A DNA stretch of 64,000 nucleotides. Origin: Tardiphaga robiniae (lineage in GTDB: Bacteria; Pseudomonadota; Alphaproteobacteria; Rhizobiales; Xanthobacteraceae). The translations under genes were made by a program, and so were the position numbers. The stretch covers positions 34,721 to 98,720 of the forward strand of contig NZ_JABMCJ010000064.1 of assembly GCF_013359755.1 (NCBI RefSeq). The letters are read 5' to 3'. This document shows, in pieces, positions 45,953 through 53,982 of the stretch (positions within the stretch are counted from its first letter, which is position 1; the number at the start of each line of letters is the position of its first letter). The notes beneath the pieces were generated by a model that worked only from the letters and a program-made list of their open reading frames with translations, searched no databases and was not told the DNA's origin.

Positions 45953-45970
45953 CCACTCCAATTGGAGTGG
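45953..45970. promoter_or_regulatory. 18-bp perfect palindrome between coxD- and coxE-like genes
   Basis: CCACTCCAATTGGAGTGG, with no spacer. It lies in the 120-base gap upstream of coxE. Could be an operator, or a strong RNA hairpin that sets relative expression of the two genes. Confidence 0.5.
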
Positions 45971-46002
45971 TGGGGAACCTCGATGTGTTCAACTACTTCG
46001 GG

Positions 46003-46045
46003 ATTCCGGGTTCGCGTTCGGCTATCGCCGCCCGCGCCCCGGAAT
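46003..46045. repeat. dispersed-type inverted repeat
   Basis: ATTCCGGG (46003-46010) and CCCGGAAT (46038-46045) flank GC-rich sequence ending in CCCCGGAATGACGA, a style common among repetitive intergenic elements of this bacterial group. Confidence 0.55.
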
Positions 46046-46053
46046 GACGAGTG

Positions 46054-46962
46054 TCAATCGCTCGTCGCTTCCTTGATCACCTTCGCCAGCGCATCGCCCT
46101 GCATGCGCTGGATGTCGTCCTGATACTTCAACAGCGCGCCCAGCGTATCGCCCACCACCTGCGGCGTCAGCGAGCGGGCGTCGAGTTCGGTCAGCGCGGT
46201 CGCCCAGTCCAGAGTCTCGGCGACGCCCGGCGATTTGTAGAAATCCTGGTCGCGCAGTGCCTGCACGAATCTCACCACCTGCTGCGAGAGCTTTGCGGAG
46301 ATGCCCGGCACCCGCGACTTGACGATAGCGAGTTCGCGCTCGGCGTTCGGATAGTCGACCCAGTGATACAGACAGCGCCGCTTCAGCGCGTCGTGAATCT
46401 CGCGGGTGCGGTTCGATGTGACGATGACGATGGGCGGCGACGGCGCCTTGACCGTGCCGAGCTCGGGGATCGTCACCTGGAAGTCGCTGAGGATCTCGAG
46501 AAGATAGGCTTCAAACGCCTCGTCTGCGCGATCGAGTTCGTCGATCAGGAGCACCGGCGCGCCGTTGACGTCCGGCTCCAGCGCCTGCAGCAGCGGACGC
46601 TTGATCAGGTAGCGCTCGGCGAAGATGTCGCTGGCCAGCTGATCGCGGTCGGTATCGCCGGCGGCTTCCGCCAGACGGATCGCGATCATCTGCGACGCGC
46701 TGTTCCACTCATAGACCGCGGAGGATACGTCGAGGCCTTCATAGCACTGCAGCCGGATCAGCTTGCGGCCGAGTGCTGCCGACAGCACCTTGGCAATCTC
46801 GGTCTTGCCGACGCCGGCCTCGCCTTCGAGAAACAGCGGCCGGCCCATTTTCAGCGACAGATAGGTGACCGTCGCCAGCGAACGCTCGGCGAGATAGCCG
46901 CGCGATGTCAGCAATTCCAGCATGCCATCGACGGAAGTGGGGAGCGCCGATGGCTTAGTCAT
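46054..46962 (-). CDS. coxD: CoxD-like MoxR AAA+ ATPase
   Basis: 302 residues. Walker A GEAGVGKTEIAK near residue 48, Walker B VLLIDELDRADE near 117, and sensor residues in IVIVTSNRTREIHDALKRRC near 150. MoxR-type ATPases remodel partner proteins and work with VWA proteins. Here the partner is CoxE, encoded next. In Oligotropha, CoxD is needed to assemble the [CuSMoO2] site. It follows coxM-like by 38 bases. Confidence 0.92.
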   Translation of the reverse strand: MTKPSALPTSVDGMLELLTSRGYLAERSLATVTYLSLKMGRPLFLEGEAGVGKTEIAKVLSAALGRKLIRLQCYEGLDVSSAVYEWNSASQMIAIRLAEAAGDTDRDQLASDIFAERYLIKRPLLQALEPDVNGAPVLLIDELDRADEAFEAYLLEILSDFQVTIPELGTVKAPSPPIVIVTSNRTREIHDALKRRCLYHWVDYPNAERELAIVKSRVPGISAKLSQQVVRFVQALRDQDFYKSPGVAETLDWATALTELDARSLTPQVVGDTLGALLKYQDDIQRMQGDALAKVIKEATSD

Positions 46963-47000
46963 GAGAGAACCAATCCGGAAAAGTGCGGACCTGACAAATA

Positions 47001-47807
47001 TCAGGCCCGGTTGTTGGCAGCTTCGACCGCACGCTTGGCCAGCACGCCGATCAGATGCGCCCGATATTCGGCGCTGCCATGGAGATCGCTGTTGAGGCCT
47101 TCGGCCGGCACCGTAAGCCCGTCCAGCGCCTTTGGCGAGAACCGCTTCTGCAACGCAGCCTCGAACTCCTCGACGCGGAACACACCATCCGAGCCCGCAC
47201 CGGTGACGGTGACGCGCACGCCCGAGGGCAGACGCGCCACGAACACCCCGACCAGCGCGTAGCGCGAGGCCTGGTTGCGGAACTTGATATAGGCGGCCTT
47301 CTTCGGCACGGGGAAGGAGACCTTGGTAATGATCTCGTCGGCCTCCAGCGCGGTCGTGAACAAGCCCTGGAAAAATTCTTCCGGCTTCAGCTTGCGCTTG
47401 TTGGTGGTGATGGTGGCACCGAGGGCCATCACGGCTGCGGGATAGTCCGCGGTCGGATCGTTATTGGCGAGCGAACCACCTATGGTGCCCTTGTGGCGCA
47501 CAGCGGGATCGCCGATCAGGCCGGCGAGTTCGGCCAGTGCCGGAATGGCTTCGCCAACGATCGGTGACGCCGCGACAGCGGCATGCTTGGCGAGCGCGCC
47601 GATCACCAGCGAACGCCCCTTCATCTCGATGCCGTCGACACCCTCGATATGCGAGAGATCGATGATATGCGGCGGTGCCGCCAAACGCTGCTTCATGACC
47701 GGCACCAGCGTGTGACCGCCGGCAATCAGCTTGGCGTCTTCGTTCTTGATGAGGAGATTGGCGGCCTGCCGCACGGTCGACGGACGATGATATTTGAATT
47801 CGTACAT
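47001..47807 (-). CDS. coxM: CoxM-like FAD-binding subunit of a molybdenum hydroxylase
   Basis: 268 residues. FAD sites of the medium subunit: LIAGGHTLVPVMKQRLA near residue 30 and GTIGGSLANNDPTADYPA near 105. C-terminal CO-dehydrogenase flavoprotein domain. It passes electrons from the Fe-S subunit to the quinone or another acceptor. The Fe-S subunit gene is just upstream (46 bases) and the MoxR gene just downstream; no catalytic large subunit gene lies next to it. Confidence 0.9.
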   Translation of the reverse strand: MYEFKYHRPSTVRQAANLLIKNEDAKLIAGGHTLVPVMKQRLAAPPHIIDLSHIEGVDGIEMKGRSLVIGALAKHAAVAASPIVGEAIPALAELAGLIGDPAVRHKGTIGGSLANNDPTADYPAAVMALGATITTNKRKLKPEEFFQGLFTTALEADEIITKVSFPVPKKAAYIKFRNQASRYALVGVFVARLPSGVRVTVTGAGSDGVFRVEEFEAALQKRFSPKALDGLTVPAEGLNSDLHGSAEYRAHLIGVLAKRAVEAANNRA

Positions 47808-47853
47808 GGGTGGGGATCCCTGATTCGCGGTGCGCGATTATCGTTATGCGTCG

Positions 47854-48339
47854 TTATGCGAGATCGGACTTCGCCATCGCCTTGGCGCCGGCTGCGATCG
47901 ACGCCACGATGTTCTGATAACCGGTGCAGCGACAGAGATTGCCTTCGAGTTCTTCGCGGATCAGGTGATCACTGAGATCATGTCCCTTGCGATGCACGAG
48001 GTCCACCGCGGTCATGATCATGCCGGGAGTGCAGAAGCCGCACTGCAGGCCGTGATGCTCGCGAAACGCCTCCTGCATCGGATGCAGCGGCGCGCCATCG
48101 GCGGCGAGACCTTCGATGGTCTTCACCTCGTGGCCATCGGCCATGACAGCGAGCGTGGTGCAGGACTTCACGGCCTTGCCGTCGAGATGCACAACGCAGG
48201 CGCCGCATTGCGACGTGTCGCAACCCACATGGGTGCCGGTGAGCCGCAGATTCTCACGCAGAAACTGCACCAGCAATGTGCGCGGATCGATATTGCCGGT
48301 GACGGGATTGCCGTTCACGATCATCGAGATTTTGGCCAT
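47854..48339 (-). CDS. coxS: CoxS-like [2Fe-2S] subunit of a molybdenum hydroxylase
   Basis: 161 residues. N-terminal plant-type ferredoxin domain with [15 protein letters not shown] and a fourth Cys in KSC near residues 42-62, then a C-terminal helical [2Fe-2S] domain with CGFCTPGMI and CRCTGYQNI near 100-140. Together the two clusters are typical of xanthine dehydrogenase/CO dehydrogenase small subunits. ATG at 48339; an upstream in-frame start would add a non-homologous stretch. No large-subunit gene follows. Confidence 0.92.
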   Translation of the reverse strand: MAKISMIVNGNPVTGNIDPRTLLVQFLRENLRLTGTHVGCDTSQCGACVVHLDGKAVKSCTTLAVMADGHEVKTIEGLAADGAPLHPMQEAFREHHGLQCGFCTPGMIMTAVDLVHRKGHDLSDHLIREELEGNLCRCTGYQNIVASIAAGAKAMAKSDLA

Positions 48340-48510
48340 ATGCACTCTCTTGGTCCGCGTCCCATTGCGTGGCGACACGGTCATTAAAATCATTCCAAAT
48401 GCATAATATGGCCCATCCCGGCAATGAGCAACCTCAAGTCGGGACGGTCTCTGATGCGTTTTCCTGCGGTATCAAGCACACTTGATCACCGCTATCGGAC
48501 GCTCCGGGCC

Positions 48511-48957
48511 TTAGCCCTGCACAGCCTTGGCGAAGTTCGCGAAGAACTCGTCGGCGATCTTCTTGGCCGAGCCGTTGATCAGGCGCTGACCGAGCTGGGC
48601 CAACTTGCCGCCGATCTGGGCTTCTACATTGTAGGTCAGGAGCGTGCCGCCATCCTTGTCGGTCAGGCCGACGACAGCGCCGCCCTTGGCAAAGCCGGCC
48701 ACGCCGCCCTCACCTTCACCGGTGATCTTGTAGCCGTTGGGCGGATCGAGATCACTCAGCGTGACCTTGCCCTTGAAGCGCGCGGAGACCGGGCCGACCT
48801 TGATCTTGGCCGTGGCGCGGAAGCCGCCCTCCTCGGTGGTCTCGAGCTCTTCGCAGCCCGGGATGCAGGCCTTCAGCACTGCGGGGTCGTTGAGCTTTCC
48901 CCATACCACTTCGCGGGGCGCGGCAAGCTGGACTTCACCGCTCATCGTCATGGCCAT
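48511..48957 (-). CDS. coxG: CoxG-like SRPBCC protein
   Basis: 148 residues. SRPBCC fold: MSGEVQLAAPREVVWGKLND, then CIPGCEELE near residue 35 and FKGKVTLSDLDPPNGYKITGEG near 65, all typical of CoxG. CoxG anchors CO dehydrogenase to the membrane in Oligotropha. Here it leads the cluster, about 170 bases upstream of the coxS-like gene. Divergent from pcaB. Confidence 0.9.
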   Translation of the reverse strand: MAMTMSGEVQLAAPREVVWGKLNDPAVLKACIPGCEELETTEEGGFRATAKIKVGPVSARFKGKVTLSDLDPPNGYKITGEGEGGVAGFAKGGAVVGLTDKDGGTLLTYNVEAQIGGKLAQLGQRLINGSAKKIADEFFANFAKAVQG

Positions 48958-49167
48958 GGGTCTGTCTCCTGAATTTGTCGCCGTCCGGAATAGAGGCTGT
49001 CATCCCCAAGGGATTGAACCCTCAATCCCAAGTAATGCACGGACGGCGCAAAGGAAAGACCGTCCGGCGAGATGGGGCGATGCCTATTCGCAGTGCAACA
49101 GGCGACGGCGACAAGAAGATTGCGGGGGATTGGCAGACTCTCGCCGGAATGGTTAGGTCCCGCACAG

Positions 49168-50517
49168 ATGAGCACGTCCCTGTCCCCTCTGCTGGCACCC
49201 TTGTTGTCGAGCCGCGCGATGCGTGCGGTTTGCGATGATACCGCCCATTTGCAGCATATGCTGGACTTCGAAGCCGCACTGGCGCGGGCCGAGGCCGCAG
49301 TCGGGGTGATTCCCGCCAGCGCGGTGACGGCCATCGAGGCCGCCTGCAAAGCCGACCAATTCGATCTGGCTGCCCTGGCCGATGCAGCCACGCGTTCCGG
49401 CAATCTCGCCATCCCGCTGGTCAAGACGCTCACCGCCAAAGTGGCGAAGGCCGATACCGAGGCTGCGCGCTACGTGCATTGGGGCGCCACCAGTCAGGAC
49501 GTCATCGACAGCGCCACCATGCTCGGCCTGCGCGCCGCCATTGACTCTCTGCTCGCGGATCTCGACCGCGCCATCGCCGGCTTTGCAGCCCTTGCGGTCA
49601 AGCACCGCAACACCGCTGTGGTCGCCCGCACCTGGCTGCAGCACGCGCTGCCGATGCCATTCGGGCTGAAGCTCGCCGAATATGCCTCGGCACTGCACCG
49701 CTCGCGCCTGCGCCTGAAGCGATTGCGCGCCGAAGGCCTCGCACTGCAATTTGGCGGCGCCGCCGGCACGCTTGCTGCGCTCGGCGACAAGGGGCTCGTC
49801 GTTGCAGAGCAACTCGCCAAGGAATTGCAGCTGCCGCTGCCCGATGCGCCATGGCACACCCATCGCGACCGTATCGCCGAAGTGGCTTCCGTGCTGGCGA
49901 TCCTGTCCGGCAGTTGCGGCAAGATCGCCCGTGACGTCTCGCTGATGATGCAGACCGATGTCGGCGAGGCGTTCGAGCCCTCTGGCGAAGGCCGAGGCGG
50001 CTCCTCGACAATGCCGCACAAGCGCAACCCCGTGGCATCAGCCTCTGCGCTTGGCGCCGCGACCATGGCGCCGAATCTCGCCGCAACGATCTTTGCCGCT
50101 CAGATCCAGGATCACGAACGCAGTGCCGGACCGTGGCACGCGGAATGGCCGACCCTGCCGACGCTGTTGCTGGTGACATCGGGCGCTCTCGCCGCCGTCG
50201 TCGACATCGCCGAAGGGCTCGAGGTCGATGCCGAGCGGATGCTGCTGAACCTCGATACGACCCACGGACTCATCATGGCGGAGGCCGTGACCTTTGCGCT
50301 CGCCGAAAAGCTCGGCAAGAGCGACGCCCATCATCTGGTCGAAGCCGCCACCAAGCGCGCCGTTGCCGAGAAGAAACATCTGCGCGATGTGCTCACGGCC
50401 GATCCCAAGGTCAGCGCGCAGCTCAACGCTGCCGCCATCGCCAAACTGTTCGAGCCGATGGATTATCAGGGCGTCTCGCAGGCCCTGATCGACCGCCAGC
50501 TCGCCTCACTCCGTTAA
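49168..50517 (+). CDS. pcaB: 3-carboxy-cis,cis-muconate cycloisomerase
   Basis: 449 residues, fumarase/aspartase superfamily. The signature GSSTMPHKRNPVASA near residue 275 marks the catalytic Ser loop; RTWLQHALPMPFGLKLA near 155 is the PcaB-type segment. Converts 3-carboxymuconate to 4-carboxymuconolactone in protocatechuate degradation. ATG at 49168 begins MSTSLSPLLAPLLSS, normal for PcaB. First gene of pcaBDC; pcaD starts 22 bases later. Confidence 0.92.
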   Translation: MSTSLSPLLAPLLSSRAMRAVCDDTAHLQHMLDFEAALARAEAAVGVIPASAVTAIEAACKADQFDLAALADAATRSGNLAIPLVKTLTAKVAKADTEAARYVHWGATSQDVIDSATMLGLRAAIDSLLADLDRAIAGFAALAVKHRNTAVVARTWLQHALPMPFGLKLAEYASALHRSRLRLKRLRAEGLALQFGGAAGTLAALGDKGLVVAEQLAKELQLPLPDAPWHTHRDRIAEVASVLAILSGSCGKIARDVSLMMQTDVGEAFEPSGEGRGGSSTMPHKRNPVASASALGAATMAPNLAATIFAAQIQDHERSAGPWHAEWPTLPTLLLVTSGALAAVVDIAEGLEVDAERMLLNLDTTHGLIMAEAVTFALAEKLGKSDAHHLVEAATKRAVAEKKHLRDVLTADPKVSAQLNAAAIAKLFEPMDYQGVSQALIDRQLASLR

Positions 50518-50539
50518 GAAGAAACTCGGGAGACACACC

Positions 50540-51319
50540 ATGCCCATGATCGACGCCGACGGCTGCCTGCTGAATGTCTCCGTGGAGGGCCGCGACAGCG
50601 GGCCGACGCTGATGATGTCGAATTCGCTTGGCTGCACCATGGCGATGTGGGAGCCGCAGATGCCGGCGCTGACAAAGCTGTTTCGCGTGATCCGCTACGA
50701 TCGGCGCGGCCACGGCAAGTCCGGCATGAACGGCCCGACCTCGATGGAACGCTACGGCAAGGACGTGCTGGCGATCCTCGACGACCTCAATATCGATAAG
50801 GTCCATTGGTGCGGGTTGTCGATGGGTGGCATGGTCGGCCAGTGGTTAGGCGCCCACGCGCCTGAGCGGTTCAACAAGATCATCCTGGCCAACACCAGCT
50901 GCTACTATCCGGATCCGACCAACTGGCACAACCGCATCAAGGCGGTGCGCGAGGGTGGCCTCAAAGCGGTGGCCGACGCCGTCATCGGCGGCTGGCTCAC
51001 TGCCGACTTCCGCGAGCGCGAGCCCGAGACCACCGCGAAGATGAAGGCGATGCTGATCGCCTCACCGGTCGAAGGCTATCTTGCTGCCTGCGAGGCGCTG
51101 AGCACGCTCGATCAGCGCGCGCTGCTGCCCAAGATCAAAAGCCCGACGCTGGTGATCGCCGGCCGTCAAGACAACGCAACACCGGTTGCGGCTGGTGAAC
51201 TGATCCGCAGCAACATCCCCGGCGCGAGCATGACGCTCCTGGACGCTGCACACATCTCGAACGTCGAACAGCCCTACGCCTTCACCGACGCCGTAGTCGG
51301 CTTCCTGACGCAGCGCTGA
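50540..51319 (+). CDS. pcaD: 3-oxoadipate enol-lactonase
   Basis: 259 residues, alpha/beta hydrolase. Nucleophile in GLSMGGMVGQW near residue 92, acid in AGRQDNATPV near 212, His in DAAHISNVEQP near 235. Opens the enol-lactone to 3-oxoadipate, the step after PcaC. Lies between pcaB and pcaC with short gaps, so they are one operon. PcaHG (ring cleavage) is not in the window. Confidence 0.93.
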   Translation: MPMIDADGCLLNVSVEGRDSGPTLMMSNSLGCTMAMWEPQMPALTKLFRVIRYDRRGHGKSGMNGPTSMERYGKDVLAILDDLNIDKVHWCGLSMGGMVGQWLGAHAPERFNKIILANTSCYYPDPTNWHNRIKAVREGGLKAVADAVIGGWLTADFREREPETTAKMKAMLIASPVEGYLAACEALSTLDQRALLPKIKSPTLVIAGRQDNATPVAAGELIRSNIPGASMTLLDAAHISNVEQPYAFTDAVVGFLTQR

Positions 51320-51332
51320 ACGGAGACCTAAG

Positions 51333-51722
51333 ATGGACGAGCAACAGCGCGCCGCCGACGGCACCGCAAAACGCCGCAAGGTTCTCGGCAATGCCTGGGT
51401 CGACAAATCGGCCGCCGGCAAGAACGCATTCAATGCGGATTTTCTCGACCTGATCAGCCGCTACGCCTGGGGCGAGATCTGGACGCGGCCGCATTTCGAC
51501 GACCGCACGCGCCGCGTATTGGTGATCGGCACCATGCTCGCGCTCGGCCAGTGGGACGAATTTCGCATGCATGTGCGCGCCGCCCTCACCGAAGGCGGCT
51601 TCACACCGGACGACATCAAGGAAATCCTGCTACAGCAGGCGATCTATTGCGGCGTCCCGGCGGCCAATCACGCCACCAAGGAAGCCGGAGCGATCATTAA
51701 GGAGCTCGGGCTCGCCATTTAG
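51333..51722 (+). CDS. pcaC: 4-carboxymuconolactone decarboxylase
   Basis: 129 residues. The all-helical CMD fold: GEIWTRPHFDDRTRRVLVIG near residue 45, HVRAALTEGGFTPDDIKE near 83 and the C-terminal CGVPAANHATKEA. Removes CO2 from 4-carboxymuconolactone to give the enol-lactone substrate of PcaD. It follows pcaD by 13 bases and ends the operon; the next gene is convergent. Confidence 0.93.
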   Translation: MDEQQRAADGTAKRRKVLGNAWVDKSAAGKNAFNADFLDLISRYAWGEIWTRPHFDDRTRRVLVIGTMLALGQWDEFRMHVRAALTEGGFTPDDIKEILLQQAIYCGVPAANHATKEAGAIIKELGLAI

Positions 51723-51734
51723 GCGACCTTTTAG

Positions 51735-52346
51735 TTAGGCGACCTTCTGCAAAAGCTGCACGTCGTTAGCTGCCTTGCCCGGCTGCCCGGGATCAAGCTC
51801 CTGCGCCGCCGCGCGACGCAGCGGCGGCTCGATCGCCATCAACACCGCGGTGCCCAGCAGCAACAGCAATTCTGTGATGTGCAGCCGCATCGCAGCGATC
51901 TCGCCGACTTTCGATGCCATGATCATACTGGCGAACGAGATCACGCCGCCGATACCGAGCGCCATCATCAACGCCTCATCGCAGCCGCCCGTCTTGCGGA
52001 TTTTCGGCCGTGTGATGAACACCAAGAATACCATGAAGAAAGCAACCACCGTCAGCTTGCCGACGGCGAGCAGCCACGCATAGCGCACCGTGCCCATGCT
52101 GGAAAATTGCATGTAGTCGCTGAGAAACAGCGCCAGTGAAATATTGGGGCGCTCATAGAAGCCCTGGATCGGCGAGACCATGATGCGGAACGCGAAGATC
52201 GTCCAGGTCGGGATGAAATAGCAGGCGATCAGCGCGCCCGTGAACGTGCTGATCCGCCAAGTCTGAAACGTACCGGTCTGAAACGTGCCAGTCCGGAGGG
52301 TTCCACCCTGATGGGCTCCGGTCTGGTCTGTGCTGCTCTGATCCAT
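51735..52346 (-). CDS. membrane protein of unknown function with four membrane segments
   Basis: 203 residues from ATG at 52346. The first 30 residues are polar with a GTFQTGTFQTW repeat, then four hydrophobic helices: about 37-60, 85-110, 125-150 and 157-175. The ends are charged and the C-terminus is polar. No known domain recognised. Predicted inner-membrane protein. Convergent with pcaC (stops 13 bases apart). An upstream in-frame start at 52415 is possible. Confidence 0.6.
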   Translation of the reverse strand: MDQSSTDQTGAHQGGTLRTGTFQTGTFQTWRISTFTGALIACYFIPTWTIFAFRIMVSPIQGFYERPNISLALFLSDYMQFSSMGTVRYAWLLAVGKLTVVAFFMVFLVFITRPKIRKTGGCDEALMMALGIGGVISFASMIMASKVGEIAAMRLHITELLLLLGTAVLMAIEPPLRRAAAQELDPGQPGKAANDVQLLQKVA

Positions 52347-52503
52347 CACGTCGTCCACCGCTCTGCCGGCGACTCGCAGGAGTCGCACGCCTGCACCGAC
52401 GTAACGCCCGTTCAATCAGACGGACAATGTAAACCAATTGGTAACCTTAATTCGAAAATTGCCGGGATAACGGCGGGGGAATACGATCGGGACTTGCCAA
52501 ACG

Positions 52504-52530
52504 AAAAGCCCCGCCTTTCGGCGGGGCCTT
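52504..52530 (-). terminator. terminator on the minus strand
   Basis: GCCCCGCC pairs with GGCGGGGC around a 4-base loop; read on the minus strand it is followed by TTTTCGTTT. It ends the transcript of the 50-residue gene 57 bases upstream. Confidence 0.8.
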
Positions 52531-52583
52531 CCACATGGGTCGCTGAGAACGACCCAAACCTCAATTGATGTCTGCCTGACGGC

Positions 52584-52736
52584 CTATCTCTGGCCCTGCC
52601 GGCCCGGGTCCTGCTCGTGGTCGGGCTTCATTCCACCGCCCTGCTGCTGACCGGGCTTCTGGCCCTGCTGCCCCGGGTTCTGGCTCTGCTGGCCTGGCTT
52701 CTGCTGACCGGGCTTTTGCTGGTTCTGATTGGACAT
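52584..52736 (-). CDS. 50-residue Gln/Gly/Pro-rich protein
   Basis: Short gene starting at 52736 behind an AGGAG site at 9-base spacing and closed by a terminator at 52504. The peptide is made of QKPGQQ-type repeats (MSNQNQQKPGQQKPGQQSQN at the N-terminus) and ends PDHEQDPGRQGQR. It is disordered, hydrophilic and without a signal peptide. Function unknown. The strong ribosome site and dedicated terminator support it as a real gene. Confidence 0.75.
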   Translation of the reverse strand: MSNQNQQKPGQQKPGQQSQNPGQQGQKPGQQQGGGMKPDHEQDPGRQGQR

Positions 52737-53054
52737 TCTTCAATCTCCTGTGTTGAACCATTCAACGCCCGACAACGTGCAGCCCCGATCTTCGTTTCGG
52801 TTCCCGCGTGATGATTGCAAGGCCGTTGCGCGGCGCAACTGTGACACCGGAACAGCCGCAAATAAGGCGCGGATTTGTGTGCGCTGCGGCGCAAGCGAAC
52901 GGACGCCAATCGCCGCGAAAAACAGCATGTACAGGCTACTTTAGCCGCACCAGCCCCTGTTGCCGCCTCCAATGGCCGCTGTTAGAAAACGATACAACGA
53001 CGCAATGATCCGGCTGCCGGATCATGGTGGCGCCTCACTCGAATTCGGCAGCGC
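52737..53054. other. intergenic region before livH
   Basis: 318 bases with no convincing gene or strong hairpin. It should hold promoters for the 50-residue gene and for the liv operon. Confidence 0.5.
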
Positions 53055-53972
53055 ATGGATTATTTCGCCCAGCAACTGATCAACGGTCTCGTGCTCGGCT
53101 CCATCTATGGCCTGATCGCGATCGGCTACACGATGGTCTACGGCATCGTCGGCATGATCAATTTCGCCCATGGCGATATCTTCATGATCGGCGGCTTCAT
53201 CGCGCTGATCACTTTTCTCATCCTGGTGTCGATCGGCCTTACCGCGGTGCCGGTGATCCTGCTGCTGGTGCTCCTGGTCTCGATGGCCATCACCTCGCTC
53301 TATGGCTGGACCATCGAGCGCATCGCCTACCGTCCCCTGCGCCATTCCTTCCGCCTAGCGCCGATGCTGTCAGCGATCGGCATGTCTTTTGTGCTGACCA
53401 ATTTCTCGCAGGTCGCACAGGGCGCCCGCGTCAAGCCGGTGCCACCGATCATCACCGGCGGCTACACACTGCATGAAGGCGCCGACGGTTTCGCCGTACG
53501 CTTGTCCAACATCCAGATCATCGTCGTCATCACCACCATCGTGCTGCTGGCGCTGTTCACCTGGCTGGTCGCGCGCACGCGCCTCGGCCGCGACATGCGC
53601 GCCTGCGAGCAGGACCAGACCATGGCCTCGCTGCTCGGCGTCGATGTGGACCGCACCATCTCCATGACCTTCGTGATCGGCGCAGCCTTGGCTGCGGTCG
53701 CGGGCATGATGTACCTGCTCTATTACGGCCTCGTGGATTTCTTCATGGGCTTCGTCGCCGGCATCAAGGCCTTCACGGCCGCCGTGCTCGGCGGCATCGG
53801 CTCGCTACCTGGCGCCATGCTCGGCGGCTTGCTGATCGGCCTGATCGAGACATTGTGGGCCGCCTACTTCTCCACCGAATACAAAGATGTCGCCGCCTTT
53901 TCGATTCTGATCGTGGTGCTGATCTTCCTGCCGACCGGCCTGCTCGGCCGTCCCGAAGTCGAAAAAGTCTGA
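53055..53972 (+). CDS. livH: branched-chain amino-acid ABC transporter permease LivH
   Basis: 305 residues, about eight membrane helices. LIAIGYTMVYGIVGMINFAHGDIF near residue 25 is the LivH opener; the EAA-like cytoplasmic loop lies in TRLGRDMRACEQDQTMASLLGVD near 175-200. One of two permeases of the importer. It starts the operon, followed by livM at 10 bases. Confidence 0.95.
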   Translation: MDYFAQQLINGLVLGSIYGLIAIGYTMVYGIVGMINFAHGDIFMIGGFIALITFLILVSIGLTAVPVILLLVLLVSMAITSLYGWTIERIAYRPLRHSFRLAPMLSAIGMSFVLTNFSQVAQGARVKPVPPIITGGYTLHEGADGFAVRLSNIQIIVVITTIVLLALFTWLVARTRLGRDMRACEQDQTMASLLGVDVDRTISMTFVIGAALAAVAGMMYLLYYGLVDFFMGFVAGIKAFTAAVLGGIGSLPGAMLGGLLIGLIETLWAAYFSTEYKDVAAFSILIVVLIFLPTGLLGRPEVEKV

Positions 53973-53982
53973 CGGGATCCAA

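Noticed and set aside
52808..53008. 66-residue plus-strand frame before livH
   Set aside because: Cys/Arg-rich random-looking composition, no ribosome site, and it overlaps the upstream region of the liv operon.
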